A stretch of 64,000 nt of DNA from contig NZ_CAMXCI010000001.1 of the NCBI RefSeq assembly GCF_947179115.1, positions 248,001 to 312,000 of the forward strand, given 5' to 3'. The notes beneath the pieces are model-generated. The model ran no database searches and had not been told where the DNA came from. It was given only the letters and a program-made list of their open reading frames with translations. Origin of the DNA: Commensalibacter papalotli (GTDB taxonomy: Bacteria; Pseudomonadota; Alphaproteobacteria; Acetobacterales; Acetobacteraceae). A program made the translations under genes and the position numbers. Positions 33,705 through 42,094 of this stretch are shown piece by piece (position 1 is the first letter of the stretch; each line of letters opens with the position of its first letter).

Positions 33705-35036
33705 ATGCACAAATTATCCTTAATTGTAGATACTAATTTTTTTCATGAATGTAGAGAAATCGAGACTCTGAATTGGGCTATATTAGGGAGTTTTGATAGC
33801 ATTAATGTGATTGTTACTTCGCGTGTTATAGCAGAGCTAGATAAGCAAAAAAATGATTCTAAACCAAGAATTAAACGTCGTGCATTAAAGGTTAATACAA
33901 TCTTAGCAAGTATTATAGATGCTAATTTAGAACCTTATGTAATTCAAGAAACGGTTCCGCGTGTTTTACTAACAGTTGAGAATATAGCACCATCTCGTCA
34001 ATATAGTCATATTTTAGATGATCGTGTAACAGATGATATGATTGTTGCAACAGCATGTGCACTAAGGGATAAATATCAAGATAGAGAATTCTATTTGTTG
34101 TCAGGAGATTTGGGCGTAGCAGCAAAAGCATTAGATCCAGACATTCAATTAGCTTTTAAGCGTATTCCTGATGAATGGAAACGTGGTTTAGAGGAAGATG
34201 AAGAGCAAAAAAAAATACGGCGGTTAAAAGAAGAACTAGCTAAATATACAAAACAAGAGCCTGATATTCAGATTTCTGTAAAGAAGAAAGATGACCAAGA
34301 GAAAACAGATAAACTAGTTTTATCGCGCGATGCTTTTGTTTCATTAACCTATGAAGAAGTGCGTAAATTAGAAAAATATTTAAGAAATCAATATCCCGTA
34401 GAACCACAACCATATTCTTTAGTAATGTCACATATTAATCGCTTTTATAATGCTAATCCTGGAATTACTTTAGAAGAATATTATAATTATGAAAGAGAAC
34501 ATAACTATTGGTTGATAGAGAGTGAAAATGAATTTTCTAAATTAGATAAAAATTTTAATAATAACCTTTCTTGGATAGCTTGTATCTCTATTGATAATCA
34601 AGGGAGTATTCCCGCACAAAATGTTACTGTGCGTTTAACAGCGAAAGGAAAAATAAAAGTAGCTTATTATTGTGAACGAAATATAAGTAGAAATATTTTA
34701 ACTAATCCTCCTTGCTTACCCTTTGCTAGTGGAATAACAGCTAACTATAATCCATATTCTAAACAACGTAATTTAGATAATATAGATTACCAACCATATA
34801 AATGGATAGAATTTACATTTGATTCTTTACAGCATCAGATTGGTGCTCAAAAATTATGGATAGATATATTTGCTGAGGATATTGATGAGCAGCTTAACGC
34901 CGCAATTGAGGTGAAAATATTTGCAGCAAATATACCGACTTCTATTAAAAAAACTATTTCCGTTCAATTACAACAAAAAAAGTGTTTGGCATTATTCGAT
35001 AAAGCTAAAGAAATGATTGATCATATTGCAGATTAA
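33705..35036 (+). CDS. large PIN-domain ribonuclease-like protein
   Basis: A 443-residue protein. Residues 1-150 form a PIN nuclease fold with the expected acidic residues: Asp9 (LIVDTNFF), Glu44 (RVIAELDKQ), Asp110/Asp111 (RVTDDMIVA) and Asp135 (LLSGDLGVAAKA). A charged coiled coil (about 170-220) and a C-terminal beta-rich region (290-440) of unknown family follow. It is three times longer than VapC toxins and no antitoxin gene is beside it, so it is not a standard toxin-antitoxin pair. Its codon usage is AT-richer than the flanking priA, suggesting acquisition. Confidence 0.75.
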   Translation: MHKLSLIVDTNFFHECREIETLNWAILGSFDSINVIVTSRVIAELDKQKNDSKPRIKRRALKVNTILASIIDANLEPYVIQETVPRVLLTVENIAPSRQYSHILDDRVTDDMIVATACALRDKYQDREFYLLSGDLGVAAKALDPDIQLAFKRIPDEWKRGLEEDEEQKKIRRLKEELAKYTKQEPDIQISVKKKDDQEKTDKLVLSRDAFVSLTYEEVRKLEKYLRNQYPVEPQPYSLVMSHINRFYNANPGITLEEYYNYEREHNYWLIESENEFSKLDKNFNNNLSWIACISIDNQGSIPAQNVTVRLTAKGKIKVAYYCERNISRNILTNPPCLPFASGITANYNPYSKQRNLDNIDYQPYKWIEFTFDSLQHQIGAQKLWIDIFAEDIDEQLNAAIEVKIFAANIPTSIKKTISVQLQQKKCLALFDKAKEMIDHIAD

Positions 35037-35049
35037 GAATAGATAAGCT

Positions 35050-37269
35050 TTACAAAAATGAAATAGGATCAATATCCACATCAATTTTAACGCTTTTCTT
35101 AGCTTTTACGCTAGATAGCCATTGATGTAAAATCGGTTGAATGGCGATATGTTTCTGCGTTCTAAGTAACAGCCGTTGTCTATAGCGATTGCGCAGTAAA
35201 GCCAAAGGTGCAGGAGCAGGACCAAGAACAATCACACCTTCCATTTGTGGGGCATTTTGTCCAAGTTCATAAGCAATTTGCATCGCTTCATCACTCGTAT
35301 CTGCACTGACGATAATGGCGGCCAGACGACCATAAGGCGGCCAAAATCCCATTTGGCGTTCGGCGGCTTCTTGTAACATAAATTCGTTGAAATCGCCTTT
35401 GACTAATGTTTCCATAACGGGATGATCGGCAAGGTAGCTTTGTAACATCACTATCCCTGCGGATTGTGCGCGTCCAGCTCGACCTCCAACTTGGTGTAAC
35501 AGTTGCAATGTTTTTTCAGAGGCTCGCAAATCAGCACCACTTAGTCCAAGATCGGCATCAATCACACCCACTAACGTTAAAAATGGAAAATGCCAGCCTT
35601 TGGCAACAATTTGCGTGCCGATAATCAGATTGACTTCTTTCTGGTCAATCTGGCGAATGGCTTCAGCAGTTGCTTTGGGACTGGTTAAGCTATCACTCGA
35701 CATCACAAGGATTTTGGCATCAGGGAACGTTGCGCGTGCTTCCTCTGTAATCCGTTCTATTCCTGGGCCAATAGGAACCATGCTGTCGGGTGCATCACAA
35801 TGAGGGCATTCTTTGGGAATAGGAATAAAATACTCACAATGATGGCAAACCAAACGTTGAGTGCGACGATGTTCAACCAACCAAGCCGAACAATGAGGGC
35901 ATTCCAGACGATGCCCACAAGCACGACACAGGGTTAACGGTGCATATCCTCGTCGATTTAAAAAGAATAAAACTTGTTCGTCTTTTTCAAGTCGCTGTTG
36001 AGTGGCTATGATTAAAGGTGGAGATAAAAATAAGCCTCTATGCGGTGGTGTTGCACGCAAATCAACGATTTGAACATCAGGCATAGAGGCTCCGCCATGA
36101 CGCGCAGTCAACGTCAAATGGTGGTATTTTTGATGATATGCATTGGTTAGGGTTTCAAGCGATGGTGTTGCGGAGACAAGCACCGCTGGGCAATTTGATA
36201 ATCTGGCTCTTACAATCGCCATATCTCTGGCGTGATAAATAATCCCTTCCTCTTGTTTAAAGGAGGTTTCATGTTCTTCATCAATAATAATCAGCCCCAA
36301 ATGGGTAAAAGGAAGAAATAAAGCAGACCTTGCCCCAACAAGCACAGAAACTTCATTGTTAATAACGGCTTGCCAAGTTAATTTTCGTTGTTTATTGGTT
36401 AAGTCAGAATGCCAAAGCGCAGGTTTTACGCCAAACCTTTTTTCAAAACGCTCTATCCACTGTGAGGAAAGTGCAATTTCAGGCAGTAAAATTAAAACTT
36501 GTTGTCCTTGCTCTATACAAGTTGCAATAGCTTGCATATACACTTCGGTTTTTCCAGAACCAGTAACGCCTTGTAGCAAGGTAACAGAGAACTGTTGCTC
36601 TTTGACTTTTACACTCAGAAAGTTTGCTGCTTCTTGTTGTTCATCAGATAATAGAGGAATATGAAAGGATGGGTCAGGTTCGAGGAATGGACAATGATAA
36701 GGTAAAAGCTTTTCCTCTATAATACCAGCCTTGGCAAGCCCTTGAATGACGCTGGAACTCACTTGTAACGCATCCGTCAAAAAACCAGTTGTAAATGGAT
36801 TTTCTTTATCTTTTAAAAATTGAATAATTTTCTCTCGAGCAGGAGTCACACGGATTGTGTCGATTGGAGTGTCGGATAAAATCCATCCTGATTTGGGTAC
36901 ATTGGTGGAGGCATAAGTTTGAATACCACGTAGTGCAATGGCCAAAACCAACCCTGGAGGTGATATTGTATATGCAGCAACCCAATCAATAAATTCAAGG
37001 AGAATAGTAGGTAGGGGAGGAATCGGTAAAATAGATATAATAGATTTTATTTTATTTATTTTCTTAGGCTTTTCTTCAGGTAAAGAAATACCTTTTGGTA
37101 AACTGTGTTTTTCCCAAATAACGCCCATTTCTTCTCTGCTACCTAAAGGCACTATAATCAATGTGCCGGGTCTCAATGATTCATACTCTAGTTCTGGGGG
37201 AACTTGATAATAAAAAGGCTCTTTGAGAGGGTAAGGTAATAAAACAGGCAGAATATGAGAAGGGGGCAT
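35050..37269 (-). CDS. priA: primosomal replication-restart helicase PriA
   Basis: 3'-5' superfamily 2 helicase that reloads the replisome at stalled forks. The 739-residue protein has the N-terminal DNA-binding domain, the Walker A motif GVTGSGKTEVY near residue 235, DEEH with the following SATPSLETL, and the zinc-binding Cys pairs (CRACGHRLECPHC, CHHC, CPHC) of the family. The C-terminal helicase motifs NLIIGTQIVAKGWHFP and HQVGGRAGRAQ are intact. Convergent with the PIN gene. Confidence 0.97.
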   Translation of the reverse strand: MPPSHILPVLLPYPLKEPFYYQVPPELEYESLRPGTLIIVPLGSREEMGVIWEKHSLPKGISLPEEKPKKINKIKSIISILPIPPLPTILLEFIDWVAAYTISPPGLVLAIALRGIQTYASTNVPKSGWILSDTPIDTIRVTPAREKIIQFLKDKENPFTTGFLTDALQVSSSVIQGLAKAGIIEEKLLPYHCPFLEPDPSFHIPLLSDEQQEAANFLSVKVKEQQFSVTLLQGVTGSGKTEVYMQAIATCIEQGQQVLILLPEIALSSQWIERFEKRFGVKPALWHSDLTNKQRKLTWQAVINNEVSVLVGARSALFLPFTHLGLIIIDEEHETSFKQEEGIIYHARDMAIVRARLSNCPAVLVSATPSLETLTNAYHQKYHHLTLTARHGGASMPDVQIVDLRATPPHRGLFLSPPLIIATQQRLEKDEQVLFFLNRRGYAPLTLCRACGHRLECPHCSAWLVEHRRTQRLVCHHCEYFIPIPKECPHCDAPDSMVPIGPGIERITEEARATFPDAKILVMSSDSLTSPKATAEAIRQIDQKEVNLIIGTQIVAKGWHFPFLTLVGVIDADLGLSGADLRASEKTLQLLHQVGGRAGRAQSAGIVMLQSYLADHPVMETLVKGDFNEFMLQEAAERQMGFWPPYGRLAAIIVSADTSDEAMQIAYELGQNAPQMEGVIVLGPAPAPLALLRNRYRQRLLLRTQKHIAIQPILHQWLSSVKAKKSVKIDVDIDPISFL

Positions 37270-37402
37270 AATATTTAAAGTGTATTAATGGAACATAGTA
37301 TGACTTATACTCTTATTTATAAGATAGCAGCAAATAAAGAACAATGTTTTTCGCTTCAGGTTATTTCCTCTTTTATTTTTGATAAAATAAGTTTAGCAAT
37401 AT

Positions 37403-38086
37403 CTAAGATTGATCTTTTGGTTTCAAAGTCACAGGAACCGTTACTTTTTTACCATCATTCAGTGTGATGATAATCATTTTGCTATAATATTCAGCAATAA
37501 AGACTTCTTTTAATTCTAGCTTATTGTTTTCTAATAAATGCGCAATAAATTGATTGTCAGTATCAAACAACTCTAATGGTAAACGTTGTATTTCACCTCT
37601 TAAGATTAAAACAATTGAAGGCTCATTTTGATTTTGTTCAATGATTGTAAGTTGTCCATTAGGTTCAACTTGGGCGTAATGTATTTCTTGAATAGAGCCA
37701 ATACCTCTTGAATGTAAAATAGATAATAAGTTAATCATATCGATTTTGTTTTGTTTGTTATTGATTGTATCGATCATGAGTTGACCATTTTTAATGATTG
37801 TAATAGGGTCACCCAGTGTAAATGATCGAAATATTTCAAATTTTTTGGCTACTTTGTTAAGCAAATGCATTAAGAATGTGCCAATAATTAGTACCAATAC
37901 ATAAGTATACATCGGAATGGTATCACTATAAATGACCCCACCGATAATACCACCAAGAATAAAGTTACCAATCAAATCAATTGGAGACATTTGAGAAATT
38001 TGCGTTTTACCAGAAAGGTTAAAATAACAAATGACAATAATAAAACCAATTATAAACTTAAGAAAAACTAATGCGAAGAAAGTCAT
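37403..38086 (-). CDS. DUF421/YetF-like membrane protein
   Basis: A 227-residue protein with three hydrophobic segments in the first ~80 residues (starts ALVFLKFIIGFIIVICYFNL) and a soluble C-terminal half. The motif MSPIDLIGNFILGGIIGGVI and the later SILHSRGIGSIQEIHYAQVE mark it as the YetF/DUF421 family. Homologues in Bacillus are spore- or envelope-associated, and their biochemical role is unknown. It lies 133 bp upstream of priA on the same strand and is divergent from thiD. Confidence 0.8.
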   Translation of the reverse strand: MTFFALVFLKFIIGFIIVICYFNLSGKTQISQMSPIDLIGNFILGGIIGGVIYSDTIPMYTYVLVLIIGTFLMHLLNKVAKKFEIFRSFTLGDPITIIKNGQLMIDTINNKQNKIDMINLLSILHSRGIGSIQEIHYAQVEPNGQLTIIEQNQNEPSIVLILRGEIQRLPLELFDTDNQFIAHLLENNKLELKEVFIAEYYSKMIIITLNDGKKVTVPVTLKPKDQS

Positions 38087-38225
38087 AAAAGCCTCCTTTA
38101 TTACAAAGACATTATTTATTTTAAATTATAAAGTGAAAATATAAGGATTTTTAAAAAGTTATTTCTAAGTTATATCAAATATTTAGATAAAAACGAATAA
38201 TATATTTCAATAGGAAATAGGTTCA

Positions 38226-39023
38226 ATGATAAAAAATATTTTAACAATTGCTGGCACCGATCCCAGCGGTGGGGCTGGGATCCAAGCTGATATTAAAACA
38301 TTTTCTGCACTTGGAACCTATGCCATGTCAGTGATTACGGCTGTTGTTGCCCAAAATACCCAAGGGGTCAGATCTTATCGAACAATGGATGCTGCATTTG
38401 TTGGTGAGCAAATAGATACTATTTTCGAAGATATAACTGTTGATGCTGTTAAAATCGGAATGTTGGCTAATGCAGAAATTGTGGAGGTCGTAGCCGCAAA
38501 ATTAAAACAATATGCTGTGAAAAATATTGTTTTGGATCCTGTAATGGTGGCAAAAAGTGGAGATTCTTTGATTGATGAATCTGCAGTTTTAGCGATTAAA
38601 GAGATTTTATTACCCCAGGTAACAGTGATAACCCCAAATATTCCTGAAGCTTGCGTTTTATTAAATATTAAAGAGCCAATTGCTTTTGACGAAATGGAGC
38701 AAGAGGCAAAAAGGATATTACAATCAAAGTCCCAATGGGTTTTATTAAAAGGTGGGCACTTAATAGGTGATATTTGTCGTGATGTATTATGTAACTCACA
38801 AGAAACATATGAGTTTGTTGGAAAGAGAATTATAACAAAGAATGACCATGGTACTGGATGTACGTTGTCTTCGGCAATTACAGCTTTATTACCAATGATG
38901 ACTGTCCCAAAAGCTGTTGAAAATGCCAAAGAATTTTTAGAAGAGGCTTTGAAATCAAGCAACCAACTATCAGTTGGTCATGGTCATGGTCCATTGCATC
39001 ATTTTTGTAATTTATGGAAATAA
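38226..39023 (+). CDS. thiD: hydroxymethylpyrimidine/phosphomethylpyrimidine kinase
   Basis: Phosphorylates HMP and HMP-P for thiamine biosynthesis and salvage. This ribokinase-fold enzyme (265 aa) has the N-terminal signature TIAGTDPSGGAGIQADIKTF, the VLDPVMVAKSGDSL segment, and the C-terminal anion hole with catalytic Asp in NDHGTGCTLSSAI. No TPP riboswitch is visible upstream. It is the first of a likely operon with xerC (28-bp gap). Confidence 0.95.
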   Translation: MIKNILTIAGTDPSGGAGIQADIKTFSALGTYAMSVITAVVAQNTQGVRSYRTMDAAFVGEQIDTIFEDITVDAVKIGMLANAEIVEVVAAKLKQYAVKNIVLDPVMVAKSGDSLIDESAVLAIKEILLPQVTVITPNIPEACVLLNIKEPIAFDEMEQEAKRILQSKSQWVLLKGGHLIGDICRDVLCNSQETYEFVGKRIITKNDHGTGCTLSSAITALLPMMTVPKAVENAKEFLEEALKSSNQLSVGHGHGPLHHFCNLWK

Positions 39024-39051
39024 TAGTGAACTGTAAATCAAGGTAAAATGA

Positions 39052-40035
39052 ATGCTGGCTTTTGAATTATTACAACAATATTTAGGTTGGATGAGGGATA
39101 GCCGCAGGGCTTCTCAACATAGTTTGACCGCATATCAGCAAGATTTAACTCGGTTTTTGGGATTTTTAACCGTGCATTTCGGTGAGGAGCCCACCAAGGA
39201 AACTTTATCTACAGTCTCTCACAAGGATTTACGTTCATGGTTGGCTGATGAGAATGCAAAAGCTCTGAATAATCCTCAATTAGGTCGCGGAAGACATACT
39301 CAAGATGCAGCTATTCGTACTCGTCGCAGACGGTTATCGGCATTAAAATCTTTTTATCGTTATCTTGCCCTTTATCATCAAGTGGAAAATATTGCGCCCA
39401 CTTTGTTAAATACACCAAAGGTGAAACAGCCTTTACCTCATCCTTTGTCTCAGGAAGAAGCAACCGCACTTGCCAAAGATATAGCTATTATAGATCAATC
39501 CCCATTGGCACAAAGTCGAGATATTGCGCTATTCACGCTGTTATATGGTTGTGGTTTACGTTTATCTGAGGCGTTAGGATTAGATTGGATCGACTTGTAT
39601 CATGCAGGATTAAATGCAGATGGTGGAATGCTACGGGTTTTGGGAAAAGGGAATAAAGAACGAATATTGCCTATTTTACCGATGGTTGCAAAGGCATTAA
39701 TACAATGGAAGGCACAATACCCTGGCATTTCAGAAGGTAAAAATCCTGTTTTTGTTGGACTAAGAGGAAAGCGATTAAATCCATCTATTGCACAAAAAAC
39801 AATGCGAGAATATCGACGCATGATGGGTTTGTCTGAATTGGCTACACCACACGCATTACGTCATTCTTTTGCCACGCATATTATGCAAAATGGTGGTGAT
39901 CTCAGAACGATTCAAACGTTATTGGGGCATGCCAGTCTTTCTACAACACAGAGATATACGTTAATGGATGAAACTCAATTATTAAAAATATGGGAAAAAG
40001 CACATCCGCGTGCGCATCAGGATAAGGAAATATGA
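39052..40035 (+). CDS. xerC: tyrosine recombinase XerC
   Basis: Site-specific recombinase that, with XerD, resolves chromosome dimers at dif. The 327-residue protein has all six catalytic residues: Arg170 (GCGLRLSE), Lys199 (VLGKGNKER), His267 and Arg270 (PHALRH), His293 (LLGHAS) and nucleophile Tyr302 (TTQRYT). The N-terminal SAM-like core-binding domain is complete. No attachment-site-like repeats flank it and it sits in a housekeeping operon, so it is the chromosomal XerC and not a phage integrase. Overlaps the next gene by 4 nt. Confidence 0.92.
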   Translation: MLAFELLQQYLGWMRDSRRASQHSLTAYQQDLTRFLGFLTVHFGEEPTKETLSTVSHKDLRSWLADENAKALNNPQLGRGRHTQDAAIRTRRRRLSALKSFYRYLALYHQVENIAPTLLNTPKVKQPLPHPLSQEEATALAKDIAIIDQSPLAQSRDIALFTLLYGCGLRLSEALGLDWIDLYHAGLNADGGMLRVLGKGNKERILPILPMVAKALIQWKAQYPGISEGKNPVFVGLRGKRLNPSIAQKTMREYRRMMGLSELATPHALRHSFATHIMQNGGDLRTIQTLLGHASLSTTQRYTLMDETQLLKIWEKAHPRAHQDKEI

Positions 40036-40976
40036 AAAGAAACTTGTATTTTTGTTTTTATAGTCTGTTACTAGTACTAGTTTTTTTTAGTGTTGTTTCA
40101 TCTGATGTCAAAGCACAAAATTCGTGTGATTATGAAAAAATAGGGCAAGCACCTTTAAAAGATGTTGGGGGATTTTTACTGGTCACAGTAACGTTAAATG
40201 GCCGTCATTTTAACATGGTCGTGGATACAGGATCAGAAGGCAGTTTGATTTCTCCAGGAGGGGCAAAGTTACTAAACCTTCCTATCGACCCTAATCGTCA
40301 AACAGTTGTGCAAGGCCCCAGAGGGGGACAAGAGCTGGTGCAAAATGTCCTTATTCAACGTATGGGGTTGGGAAAACTGACCATAGGGCCTTTATCAGTA
40401 CCGTTGGGAAATTTACCTTCCTCTCCCAGGCTTGATATTCCTGTGATTGGTTTAATTGGTGCAGATATTTTATCTCATTTTGATTTAGAGTTTAATGTCC
40501 AAGCGGGAATTTTATCTTTTTGGCACGTTGAGTCTTATTCTATGTTATGTCATGTTCCGCCCTTTTGGGGGGATAATATGCAATCTGTGCCATTAAAAAT
40601 GGTGGGGCATCGTCCTTTTGTGGATGTTAAGGTTGATCACAAACCTTTGGTGGCATTACTGGATAGTGGCGCACGCTCTCGAATTGTGGCTTTTGATACG
40701 GCTTTAAAAATAGGAGTGCCGTACCATATCTTAACCCAAGATCCAGGAGGAATTGCCAGTGGTGTGGATATGCGCAGCACTCGGTATTATTGGCACAAGT
40801 TCAAATCCTTTCAATTGGGCGACGATATAGAACCCAACCCAACCTTAACGGTTTCTCCTCTGCATGATTCAATGAATATGTTGATTGGTTCGGATTGGTT
40901 CGCAACACGCCATGTCTGGGTATCTTATGCTCGTCAGAAGTTGTTTTTTATGAATAATGCGGTTAAGGGGAAATGA
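40032..40976 (+). CDS. exported two-lobed retropepsin-like aspartyl protease
   Basis: A 314-residue protein with a signal peptide (ending near VKAQ). It contains two retropepsin-like lobes in tandem, each with a catalytic D-(T/S)-G: Asp65 in VVDTGSEGS and Asp211 in LLDSGARSR. GLIGADIL and LIGSDWF flank each lobe's hydrophobic Gly position. The arrangement mimics a pepsin monomer made from two half-proteases. It is coupled to xerC by a 4-nt overlap, though no functional link is known. Substrate unknown; periplasmic location inferred. Confidence 0.8.
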   Translation: MKRNLYFCFYSLLLVLVFFSVVSSDVKAQNSCDYEKIGQAPLKDVGGFLLVTVTLNGRHFNMVVDTGSEGSLISPGGAKLLNLPIDPNRQTVVQGPRGGQELVQNVLIQRMGLGKLTIGPLSVPLGNLPSSPRLDIPVIGLIGADILSHFDLEFNVQAGILSFWHVESYSMLCHVPPFWGDNMQSVPLKMVGHRPFVDVKVDHKPLVALLDSGARSRIVAFDTALKIGVPYHILTQDPGGIASGVDMRSTRYYWHKFKSFQLGDDIEPNPTLTVSPLHDSMNMLIGSDWFATRHVWVSYARQKLFFMNNAVKGK

Positions 40977-40977
40977 A

Positions 40978-41157
40978 ATGAGTAATCTTCCTGTAAATGC
41001 TAAAACACTTGAAGAAGCATTACAATTCAGTGAAGAGATTTTAACTTCTATTGAGTTAGAAACGACCTCGTTATCCAGTTATATGTTAAAAGCCAGTCGA
41101 TTAGCAAGGTTACTGAATGATTTTGATTATCAACAGAAGAAGCCGATCGATATGTGA
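40978..41157 (+). pseudogene. AbiTii-domain remnant (59 aa)
   Basis: The 59-residue frame begins MSNLPVNAKTLEEALQFSEE and continues with LSSYMLKASRLARLLNDFDYQ. This resembles the N-terminal half of the AbiTii domain found in abortive-infection-associated proteins. The match ends at the DFDYQ position and a stop follows six codons later. Full AbiTii proteins continue for much longer, so this is read as a truncated remnant. It has a good SD (AAGGGG) and starts 1 nt after the protease gene. A genuinely short, expressed protein cannot be excluded. Confidence 0.55.
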
Positions 41158-41238
41158 TTTATACTTATTTGGTTATTGGGGATATTTTATCTTTGAATAA
41201 AGACGATCTAAAGGTGTCTTTAATTAACGAATAAAATA

Positions 41239-41976
41239 CTAACGCTTCATAGGTTTGTAACGGTTTATCCTTAACGCATATATTAAAACCAAAATAACAA
41301 AAACTAACTCTGTTAATCTAAGTTGATTAAAAACGAAATTGTTAAAATGATATCCAGTTTTTTGATATGAAAATTGCAAAGCAAAAGGGAAAACAAGTCC
41401 CATTGAAAAGACTGCAATTCCTAATAATTTATAGAGTTTTTGTTGGTTGATAAGCTGTTCAGATCAGAAAAGCTTGATTTAAAATGATATTGTCGATATT
41501 TAATGACAAGATATAACAAACCAAAGAATGATCCTAAATATTGTAACAGTTTATAAATACACATTTCTTGTCTATTTATATTGTTAAAAACTGATATTTC
41601 TTACAAAACTGCCAGTTTCATGTGTAAAACCATCCCATATAATATGTGTTGCGGCGCCAATAAATAGAGATATATCAATTATAATATAACCTCTAAGGCT
41701 CCATTGATTATAGGCTTTAATAGGAATAGGCAGGGCTTTGTTCAAACTAGAAGAAAGCATCGATAGTAATATAAAAATTACAATGCAAAGTGGAAACGCT
41801 GTATATAACCATCCCGTAAAATGATGTGCCGTGGTCGAGATGTTATATAATCCAACCGAGTAAAATAAATCTGGTGATATACTGCCAATAATAAGAGCTG
41901 GCAGGTTTAAGAACTTTCCTATTCTAGATTGCTTTATGGGAAAAACGACAACAGGATGGGAAAATGTCCAAGGCAT
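41239..41976 (-). pseudogene. frameshifted DUF4184-family membrane protein
   Basis: The first ~130 codons read in one frame, starting MPWTFSHPVVVFPIKQ with IIGSISPDLFYS and ATHIIWDGFTH, typical of DUF4184 membrane proteins. A frame change in a T-run near 41585 moves the coding to a second frame (with VFNNINRQEMCIYKLLQYLG). A second change near 41465 leads to a third (EQLINQQKLYKLLGIAVF), ending at the TAG at 41239-41241 after a hydrophobic C-terminus. Joined together, the three give one membrane protein of about 245 residues, so the gene was recently functional. Its 5' end is also duplicated (41889-42094). Confidence 0.75.
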
Positions 41977-42094
41977 AGCACATTTATACTCTAATAAGAG
42001 CTGGCAGGTTTAAGAACTTTCCTATTCTAGATTGCTTTATGGGAAAAACGACAACAGGATGGGAAAATGTCCAAGGCATAGCACATTTATACTC
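41889..42094. repeat. perfect 103-bp tandem duplication
   Basis: Bases 41889-41991 are repeated exactly as 41992-42094 (unit begins TAATAAGAGCTGG and ends TTTATACTC). The unit covers the upstream region and the first ~30 codons of the DUF4184 gene and reaches the last 8 bases of the MFS gene. Because 103 is not a multiple of three, the outer copy encodes only a stub. The copies show no differences, so the duplication is very recent, or an assembly artefact. Confidence 0.9.

Noticed and set aside
33705..35036. VapBC toxin-antitoxin pair
   Set aside because: The PIN protein is three times VapC size and there is no small co-directional gene before or after it.
38087..38225. TPP riboswitch upstream of thiD
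   Set aside because: The 139-bp spacer is AT-rich and lacks the conserved CUGAGA and ACCUG-type elements; no thi-box fold is visible.
39052..40035. Phage integrase and attachment site at the tyrosine recombinase gene
   Set aside because: It is in an operon with thiD, has XerC length and motifs, and no tRNA end, direct repeats or phage genes are nearby.
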